Assembly: GCA_964591605.1 (NCBI GenBank)
Contig: CAZQEN010000182.1
Location: forward strand, 1 to 14,814
From: CAYLLT01 sp964591605
GTDB lineage: Bacteria > Planctomycetota > Phycisphaerae > UBA1845 > PWPN01
Direction of reading: 5' to 3'
Length of the DNA stretch: 14,814 nucleotides
Below the pieces are notes generated by a model. The model was not told the DNA's origin and did not search any database. It was given only the letters and a program-made list of their open reading frames with translations. Of the stretch, positions 1 through 5,491 are shown piece after piece; the stretch's first letter is position 1, and every line of letters starts with the position of its first letter. The position numbers and the translations under genes are program-made.

Positions 1-268
1 GCCCGGGGCAGTCGACGTGGGCGTAGTGGCGGGTTTCGGTCTCGTACTCGACGTGCGAGGTGGCGATGGTGAGAATCTTGGTCGGGTCGCGGCGGCCTTC
101 CTTTTCAGAAGCTTTTGCCACTTCGTCGTAACCCTTGAACTTGGCCAGGCCCTTGGCCGCCTGCACAGCGGTGATTGCCGCGGTCAGTGTTGTCTTGCCA
201 TGGTCGACGTGACCGATGGTTCCCACGTTCACGTGCGGCTTGGTTCTGGTAAATACGTCCTTGGCCAT
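1..268 (-). CDS. tuf: Elongation factor Tu, N-terminal part (runs off window)
   Basis: EF-Tu delivers aminoacyl-tRNA to the ribosome as a GTP complex. The first 89 residues are visible, starting MAKDVFTRTKPHVNVGTIGH. The P-loop GHVDHGKT and the G3 motif DCPG at the window edge identify the G domain beyond doubt. A GGAGG Shine-Dalgarno (279-283, minus strand) lies 10 bases before the ATG. The usual switch I motif RGITI is replaced by KILTI, preceded by a stretch about five residues longer than in E. coli; the threonine that binds Mg and the following TSHVEYET are kept. From memory, planctomycete EF-Tu proteins share this kind of change. It lies downstream of tRNA-Thr in the same orientation and is probably cotranscribed with it from the promoter near 672-699. 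The gene continues beyond position 1. Confidence 0.98.
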   Translation of the reverse strand, partial: MAKDVFTRTKPHVNVGTIGHVDHGKTTLTAAITAVQAAKGLAKFKGYDEVAKASEKEGRRDPTKILTIATSHVEYETETRHYAHVDCPG

Positions 269-491
269 TTGACCCGTTCCTCCACTCTATTGATGACGCG
301 TTCCGACTCGATTCAGTACTGGGCCGGCCGCCCGCTGGCGGCGCTCACGCGTGAGCCTGGGACAAAGAGCTCGACCCGGAGCGGCTGGCCGTGCGCCGAT
401 ACCCGAAATCCCCGATCAATAACCGTTCTGCTGGTGACGCCGCCGCCGACGCGCTGACACAACGAGCGCATCCCATCGCCTGGCTGCCAAG

Positions 492-564
<73 letters not shown>

Positions 565-671
565 GGGTACCGCAGGCCGGCCGGGTCCACACCGTGTGCA
601 ACGCGCACCGGCGTCGACGCGACGGTCTGAGGGCATACCGCCTGCGCGGATACCCGCGCCGGAGCCCGATC

Positions 672-699
672 AGTATACGGGTTCAGGGCAGGCTGTCAA
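672..699 (-). promoter_or_regulatory. Sigma70-type promoter for tRNA-Thr-tuf
   Basis: On the minus strand a perfect -35 TTGACA (699-694) is followed by a 16-base spacer and -10 TATACT (677-672, five of six to consensus). Transcription would start near 665, about 100 bases before the tRNA. Position and strength suit a stable-RNA/translation-factor operon. This is a motif match only. Confidence 0.75.
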
Positions 700-1204
700 A
701 CAGCGTTACCCGCCGCCGCGGGCGAGGCCGAGGCCGTGCCGTCAGAACCGGTTTTCGCGAACCACGAGGTCGAATCATAGGGGGGAACGGTCCGGCTGCC
801 AAGCGGGCGGGGTCGGCGACGGACCCGGCGGCGAAGGAGAGACTTAAGATTCTGTGAATAAATAAGTTATGGATTGACGCGCATTCCGAGCCGCCGGCTC
901 GCCTGCGTGGGGGCGGCATGGAAGGGGCCATGCAGATCGGGGCAACGGGAGGGAGGGGAGGGATTCTGGCGTGAGCGAGGATGAAAATGGCCCGCGTTCG
1001 TGATCGAGGATGGAGATTCTCTCGGGAATCGTTGTGGAGATGGAGCACGACTATCTCAGCGATCCGACCTTCGTGTCCCCCGCCCCTCGGGCGGGCCACC
1101 GCTGGCGCGTGCCAGCGGAGATGCGCGCGGAGTCGAGGGGATGTTTGACCCCTTCCGGGGGGCGACCTAGGATGGCTGCGTCTTGAGGGAGGCCCGCTGC
1201 GGCT
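700..1204. other. 505-base gene-free gap
   Basis: No convincing gene is seen. Long open frames on either strand here translate to arginine/proline-rich sequence typical of GC-rich noncoding or antisense DNA. The stretch holds an unusually AT-rich patch (about 843-873) and two tandem perfect hairpins (1079-1118). The AT patch could belong to a promoter for the gene at 1205, but no good -35/-10 pair was found. Confidence 0.5.
1079..1118. repeat. Two tandem perfect hairpins (REP-like)
   Basis: Hairpin one is CCCGCCC (1079-1085), loop CTC, GGGCGGG (1089-1095). Hairpin two is CCGCTGGC (1099-1106), loop GCGT, GCCAGCGG (1111-1118). They are separated by three bases. No T-tract follows on either strand, which argues against intrinsic terminators. 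The architecture resembles REP elements. Confidence 0.5.
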
Positions 1205-1675
1205 TTGGCCCGATTGTCTGCTCAACTCACGCGTCTGCTGGTGATCCGCGGGCTCGCGCGGTCGCTGGCCCCCATTGCGATTCTCTGGGCGATTTACGAC
1301 TGGTGGCTGATCGGGTGGGTATACGGACTGATTTTCGGTCTGCTGACCATCAACTACGTCGTGATCTACGTGTTGACGTGGCTGCCTTCGGCGTCGGGGG
1401 CGTTGAGGGGCCCGCTGCGGATCCGGCCATGGCAGACGCTGCTGCTGGTTGTGAACGCGGTGGTTCTGCCAATCGTTTTCAAGAGGCATTTCGGCGTCCT
1501 GCCCTGGGGCTTCATTGTCATCACGGTGCTGTTCTTCATAGGGCTGTACGTGGCGACGTACATCCTGTTTTATCTTCAGGATCGTTCGCCGCTGGCGGGC
1601 ATTTCGATGCCCGGCGGCGCCGGCGATAAGGAACACGTCTCCCGCGTCACGGATGGGCCGGCGACGCAGGAGTGA
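1205..1675 (+). CDS. Small multi-pass membrane protein, unknown function
   Basis: I do not recognise the family. The 156-residue product has three or four hydrophobic segments at about residues 20-34, 36-60, 76-93 and 98-122. Loops are short and there is a charged, probably cytoplasmic tail from about 125. The start is a TTG (1205) preceded by GGGAGG (1187-1192) at a rather long 12-base spacing; a GTG at 1241 is an alternative. Aromatic-rich segments such as DWWLIGWVYG and FFIGLYVATYILFY are clearly protein-like, whereas the overlapping frames are not. No catalytic or cofactor motifs are visible. A palindromic repeat begins about 40 bases after the stop. Confidence 0.75.
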   Translation: MARLSAQLTRLLVIRGLARSLAPIAILWAIYDWWLIGWVYGLIFGLLTINYVVIYVLTWLPSASGALRGPLRIRPWQTLLLVVNAVVLPIVFKRHFGVLPWGFIVITVLFFIGLYVATYILFYLQDRSPLAGISMPGGAGDKEHVSRVTDGPATQE

Positions 1676-1717
1676 CGGGTTCCGCATGGGCCCTCCGGAG
1701 ACGGCAACGCAGGCAGG

Positions 1718-1790
1718 AATGGCCACAAAGAGGCACAACAGGCGCAAGAATCGCATTCTCTTGTGACTCCTGTGCATTTTCGTGGCCATT
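1718..1790. repeat. Long imperfect hairpin repeat (GGCCACAAA family)
   Basis: Left arm 1718-1751 begins AATGGCCAC. Right arm 1755-1790 ends GTGGCCATT. The loop is only CGC. Nine bases at each outer end pair perfectly; the interior pairs imperfectly (6/9, then 5/9 per nine bases), with CAAGA/TCTTG matching near the loop. Each arm is built from degenerate copies of a roughly nine-base unit like GGCACAACA. Base composition is A/C-rich on one arm and T/G-rich on the other, unlike the GC-rich surroundings. It lies between two plus-strand genes. It is probably a dispersed non-autonomous repeat, and a terminator role for the upstream gene is possible. Confidence 0.65.
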
Positions 1791-1883
1791 TTCGTCCTTA
1801 CTTGAATCTTCTGCGGCGTTGCAGGTTCGACCAGGCGAGTCACGCTCTGCACATCCGGTCATCCGCGAAAGCGAGGATGAATG

Positions 1884-3740
1884 ATGGTTTCCCGCACGAT
1901 CTCGGTATTCGCGGCGGTCGCCGCATTCACGGCTGCGTCTGCTCAGGAGCGGACGGTGCTGCGCGAGCCGAAAGGCGGGGCCGGCGGCGCGGTGCTGCCC
2001 GAACCGCGCTACGTCGCGGACCCGGCGCCCGACCGCGTGAAGACGCTGCTGTTCACGACGGTCTCGCCCGAATACGTGATGGACCGCATCGATTTCTTCG
2101 CGCGGAGTGGCGTGGGCGGGATCATGATGGGCCACGTCATGGTCGGCTGGGAGAGCGACGTGTGGCAGCAGCCGACGCACCATACGCCGGGCGCCCCGGC
2201 CGGGCGCGTCGTGGGCGAGGCCAATCCGCTGTTCCAGTTGTGCCGGCGCATGAACGAACGCTGCCGCGAGGCCGGCATCCGCCACAACAGCGTCAAAGTG
2301 CACTTCTCGAAGCCGCTTCCCGACTGGTTCGACGACGCGGGCTGGGCGGGCCTGTGCGAGAACTTCCGCCAGGGTGCGATCTTCGCCCGCGACGCCGGCT
2401 TTGCGGGCATTGCCCTCGACGCCGAATACGTCGCCGAGCAGTACAAGCTCACGTATCCCGCGTACGCCGCGGAGGGCTACCCGCGCGAGCGGCTGGCGGC
2501 CCAGGCCGCCCGGCGGGGACATGAGCTCGCATCAGCCATGCTGTCGGAGTTCCCCGACATGGTCTTCTGGGTGCTGCCGGAGATCGCGACGGTGAACGAA
2601 TGGCTTGCGAACCAGCTTTTCGCCGGGATGGTGCGGGCGTTTGCCCAGCGCGACGCCGTTGGGGGCTTTCACCTCTGCACCGAGGAGACGTATCTGCAGA
2701 CCCGGCCGCGGAGCATGCTGCACTCGGTGAGCCGCACGAACCGGGGCATCGCCCAGGCCCTGGAGCGCTTCGGCGGTGAGAAAGCCCTCGAGTACTGGCA
2801 GCGGCGCGGCTCGATCGCGGTGGGCATGTGGCCGCTGGGGTATTACCGCGAGGTGTACGACGAGAGCGGCAAACTGCTCGGCTATACGGGGAAAGTGGAG
2901 AAGTTCCAGGGCAAGCTCGTCGGATCGAGTGCGGACAAGAGCGAGAATTATTCGCCCGCAGAGTTCCGGCGGGCGATGGCGGCCGCCCGGCTGCTGAGCC
3001 GCTCGTACGTGTGGATCTACTGCCACGGCCAGGTGCTCTGGCAGATGTCGCCGCAGGAGGCACAGCGCTACCGCGGGAGCGAGAGCGACCTGCTGCCCAC
3101 AGTGGCGAACCTCGATGAGTACCTGCAGGTCATGCTCCAGCGGCTGACGCTCGACGATCCACAGTTCGCGGGCGCTGCGACGACGGTGCGTGAGGGGCGG
3201 TCGATCCCGCCGTATCCGGGGTATGCTCCGCGCTGGTGGGTGGCGGGCCCCTTCCCTGCGCATCCGGAGCGTTTCGACCAGCCGATGGGGCCGGAATCGA
3301 GCCGGAACCTGGAGCGCGAGATCGCCGCGTCCGCGGCCGGCGCCACGCAGCCCTCGGGGATACCGTGGCGCGAAGCCAGGCCGGACTCGAGCGGCTACGT
3401 CGATCTCAAGGCGCTGCTGGGCAAGGAGGGTACGCCGGCGGCGTATGCCGCGGCGTGGGTCGAGCTGGACACCGAGCGTGAGGTGGACGTGCGCGTCGGC
3501 ACGAACGATTTCGGCGCGGTGTGGGTCAACGGGACGCAGATCTTCTCCTTTGCCCAGCCGCGGCCAGCCTGTCCGGACGACGACGCCATCGTCGTGAAGC
3601 TGCCGGCCGGCCGTTCGCAGATCCTGCTCAAGTGCGGCGACGCAGGCGGCGCTCAGTGGGGGTACTTCCTGCGCGTGTGCGACGCGGCGGGGAAGGCGAT
3701 CCCGGAGGTGAGGTGGGTCGGACCGCAGCGTGCACCATGA
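1884..3740 (+). CDS. Secreted TIM-barrel (glycoside-hydrolase-like) protein with C-terminal beta-sandwich
   Basis: The 618-residue product starts with a signal peptide (MVSRTISVFAAVAAFTAASA, cleavage probably before QER). Residues about 50-430 look like a (beta/alpha)8 barrel, with DRIDFFARSGVGGIMMGH, FAGIALDAEY and AVGGFHLCTEETY on predicted strands. Acidic residues in LDAEY and CTEE are candidate catalytic groups. From about residue 450 comes a beta-sandwich beginning WWVAGPFP and containing VRVGTNDFGAVWVNG and WGYFLRV. This resembles the PA14/galactose-binding-like modules common at the ends of planctomycete secreted enzymes. ATG 1884 is preferred over ATG 1881 because GAGGA (1873-1877) is then six bases away. 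I infer a carbohydrate-related role in or beyond the periplasm; the exact family and substrate are not recognised. Confidence 0.85.
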   Translation: MVSRTISVFAAVAAFTAASAQERTVLREPKGGAGGAVLPEPRYVADPAPDRVKTLLFTTVSPEYVMDRIDFFARSGVGGIMMGHVMVGWESDVWQQPTHHTPGAPAGRVVGEANPLFQLCRRMNERCREAGIRHNSVKVHFSKPLPDWFDDAGWAGLCENFRQGAIFARDAGFAGIALDAEYVAEQYKLTYPAYAAEGYPRERLAAQAARRGHELASAMLSEFPDMVFWVLPEIATVNEWLANQLFAGMVRAFAQRDAVGGFHLCTEETYLQTRPRSMLHSVSRTNRGIAQALERFGGEKALEYWQRRGSIAVGMWPLGYYREVYDESGKLLGYTGKVEKFQGKLVGSSADKSENYSPAEFRRAMAAARLLSRSYVWIYCHGQVLWQMSPQEAQRYRGSESDLLPTVANLDEYLQVMLQRLTLDDPQFAGAATTVREGRSIPPYPGYAPRWWVAGPFPAHPERFDQPMGPESSRNLEREIAASAAGATQPSGIPWREARPDSSGYVDLKALLGKEGTPAAYAAAWVELDTEREVDVRVGTNDFGAVWVNGTQIFSFAQPRPACPDDDAIVVKLPAGRSQILLKCGDAGGAQWGYFLRVCDAAGKAIPEVRWVGPQRAP

Positions 3741-3766
3741 CGTCGCCGCGGAAAATCACGCGTTTG

Positions 3767-3895
3767 AATGCGTAATGTCTGAAGGACTGAATGTCTAAAG
3801 AATGACTGATGCCCCAATGCCTGAATGCCTCACAGGACGTTCTTTCATGAAACATTGGGGCTTCATTAGACATTGGGATTCAGACATTAGACATT
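3767..3895. repeat. AATGTCT / AGACATT heptamer palindromic repeat
   Basis: This fills most of the 313-base gap between two genes. The left half carries AATGCGT (3767), AATGTCT (3774, 3790), AATGACT (3801) and AATGCCT (3816, 3824). The right half carries the complement as AGACATT at 3868, 3882 and 3889, in exact seven-base register with GGGATTC at 3875. The halves meet through a perfect GCCCCAATG (3811-3819) / CATTGGGGC (3853-3861) stem, so the transcript could form one long imperfect hairpin. A further direct pair, TTCGGGCTT, follows at 3902 and 3941. No coding potential is seen; it is probably a dispersed intergenic repeat. Confidence 0.7.
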
Positions 3896-4053
3896 CTGGG
3901 TTTCGGGCTTGATTCGTCCCGTCAGGGCGGATCTTCGACATTCGGGCTTCTGTCCGAGGCGCGCTCGCCAGCGCAGGCGGCGCAACAGAGCACGGCAGGT
4001 ATCATCTACGCATTCGACCCCCAAGCCACGCCTGACAATGGAGAGGGACCGCC

Positions 4054-5190
4054 ATGCAGAAGATTCGACTGATGACGCCCGGTCCGACGATGGTGCCGCC
4101 GGAGGTGACGGCCGAGATGGCCGGGCCGATGGATCATCACCGGACGGCCCGGCACCGGCAGATCCTCAAGGAAATCACCGACGGCCTGCAGTATGTGTTT
4201 CAAACGCGGGGCACGTGCCTGACGATCACCGGGAGCGGGACGGCCGGCATGGAAGCGGCGATCGTCGCGGTCGGCAGTCCGGGCGGGAAGGCGCTCGTGC
4301 TCAACGGCGGCAAGTTTGGCGAGCGCTGGGTGAAAGTGTGCCAATCGTTCGGGATCGATCACACGGAGGCGAGAGTCGAGTGGGGCCACGGGGCCGGGGC
4401 CCGGCTCGTGGCTGATCATCTGGAGCGCGATCCGAAGATCAACACCGTCATCGTCGTGCACAGCGAGACGAGCACGGCGGCGGTCAGCGACGTGGAGGGC
4501 ATCGCCTCTGTCACCCGCAGGCGCGACTGCATGCTGGTGGTGGACGGGATCACGAGCGTCGGGGCGCTGCCCGTGCGGATGGACGAATGGGGCGTTGACG
4601 TGATCGTGACCGGCTCGCAGAAGGCGATGATGTGCCCGCCAGGGCTGGCGATGGTGGCCGTGTCGGATCGCGCGTGGCAGCGGATCGACTCGTTCGCCTC
4701 GCCCAGCCTCTACACGTGCCTGAAGGCGTACCGCAACGGCCTGGCCGACGGCGATTCGCCGTACACGCCGGCGATCACGCTGATGATGGGGCTGCGGCGG
4801 GCGGTGCAACTCATCAAGGCGGAGGGCATCGAGAACATCTGGAAGCGTACGGCGCGGCTCGCCCAGGCGACACGGGCGGCCGGCGCGGCGATCGGATTGA
4901 CGCCGTTCGCGAAGGACCCGTCGGATTCGCTGACCGCCCTGCTGCTGCCCGAGGGCTTCGAGGAGGCGGCGTTCCGCCGGCGGCTCCGCGCCGAGTACGG
5001 CATCGTCGCCGCGGGCGGCCAGGACCAGCTCAAGGGCCGCGTGATCCGGCTCAATCACATGGGGTACGTCGATGAGGTCGATACGCTCGGGGCGATCGGA
5101 GCGATCGAGCTGGTGCTGAGCAGGATGGGGCACGCGTTCGAGCTCGGGGCTGGTACGGCGGCGGCGATGAAGGTAATCTCGAAAGCGTGA
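4054..5190 (+). CDS. Class V aminotransferase (serine/alanine-glyoxylate type)
   Basis: This is a fold-type I PLP enzyme of 378 residues, the usual length for the family. The N-terminal MTPGPTMVPPEV motif is typical of serine-pyruvate, serine-glyoxylate and alanine-glyoxylate aminotransferases. TGSGTAGMEAA binds the cofactor phosphate, VVDGITSVG supplies the Asp (D164) that contacts the pyridine nitrogen, and GSQKAMMCPPGLA carries the Schiff-base lysine K190. The C-terminal domain ends with IRLNHMGYVD, matching the conserved RxxHMG motif. The start is supported by GAGAGGGA (4041-4048), five bases upstream. The likely reaction is amino-group transfer between a small amino acid and glyoxylate or pyruvate in the cytoplasm. 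Whether serine, alanine or aspartate is the donor cannot be settled from sequence. Confidence 0.92.
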   Translation: MQKIRLMTPGPTMVPPEVTAEMAGPMDHHRTARHRQILKEITDGLQYVFQTRGTCLTITGSGTAGMEAAIVAVGSPGGKALVLNGGKFGERWVKVCQSFGIDHTEARVEWGHGAGARLVADHLERDPKINTVIVVHSETSTAAVSDVEGIASVTRRRDCMLVVDGITSVGALPVRMDEWGVDVIVTGSQKAMMCPPGLAMVAVSDRAWQRIDSFASPSLYTCLKAYRNGLADGDSPYTPAITLMMGLRRAVQLIKAEGIENIWKRTARLAQATRAAGAAIGLTPFAKDPSDSLTALLLPEGFEEAAFRRRLRAEYGIVAAGGQDQLKGRVIRLNHMGYVDEVDTLGAIGAIELVLSRMGHAFELGAGTAAAMKVISKA

Positions 5191-5231
5191 GAAGGGCGTG
5201 TGCAAAGCAGGAGCGCAGAGAGACTTACCCG

Positions 5232-5304
5232 GGGTGGCATGGGCAATGAACTCATTGCCCGCGTGCATGAAGCACGGGCAGCGAGTACGCTGCCCATGCC
5301 ACCC
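5232..5304. repeat. Cloverleaf-forming palindromic element
   Basis: These 73 bases can fold as a four-way junction. The outer stem is GGGTGGCAT (5232-5240) / ATGCCACCC (5296-5304). Arm 1 is GGGCAATG/CATTGCCC (5241-5248/5253-5260), arm 2 is GTGC/GCAC (5263-5266/5272-5275), and arm 3 is GGGCAGCG/CGCTGCCC (5276-5283/5288-5295). All stems are perfect. An alternative 14-bp outer stem (5232-5245/5291-5304) competes with arms 1 and 3, because GGGCA and TGCCC each occur twice. The layout is REP/BIME-like. No open frame is present. Confidence 0.8.
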
Positions 5305-5430
5305 TGTTCGACAGTGCCAAGCTCTCTGCGTTCCCACCAAGGCATCCAGATTCCGTCCTTCACACGGCGCAGCATCGGGCTGCAGAGTCATCCTCAAGCT
5401 GCAGTTCCCCGTGGACGCGGCAAGCGCGGA

Positions 5431-5458
5431 TTGACAGGATGGACCCTCCGGATACACT
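5431..5458 (+). promoter_or_regulatory. Candidate sigma70-type promoter
   Basis: A perfect TTGACA (5431-5436) is followed by a 16-base spacer and TACACT (5453-5458, four of six to TATAAT). It lies 33 bases before the ATG of the secreted lamin-tail protein at 5492. The 16-base spacing equals that of the tRNA-Thr-tuf promoter in this window. Motif evidence only. Confidence 0.5.
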
Positions 5459-5491
5459 CCCAGAGAGCCATTTCATGAGGAACGGCGGGCG

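Noticed and set aside
343..356. 14-base perfect palindrome GCTCACGCGTGAGC between tRNA-Thr and tuf
   Set aside because: Short, no loop, no neighbouring T-tract; not enough to call an operator or terminator.
683..1852. Minus-strand open frame of 389 codons
   Set aside because: It is arginine/proline/glutamine-rich, opposite a clear membrane-protein gene, and its N-terminal part is the arm of the 1718-1790 palindrome.
1647..2522. Minus-strand open frame of 291 codons
   Set aside because: Antisense shadow of the secreted barrel gene, with low-complexity composition typical of GC-rich DNA.
4006..5457. Minus-strand open frame of 483 codons
   Set aside because: Antisense to the class V aminotransferase, rich in H/R/P, no recognisable domain; it also runs through the cloverleaf repeat.
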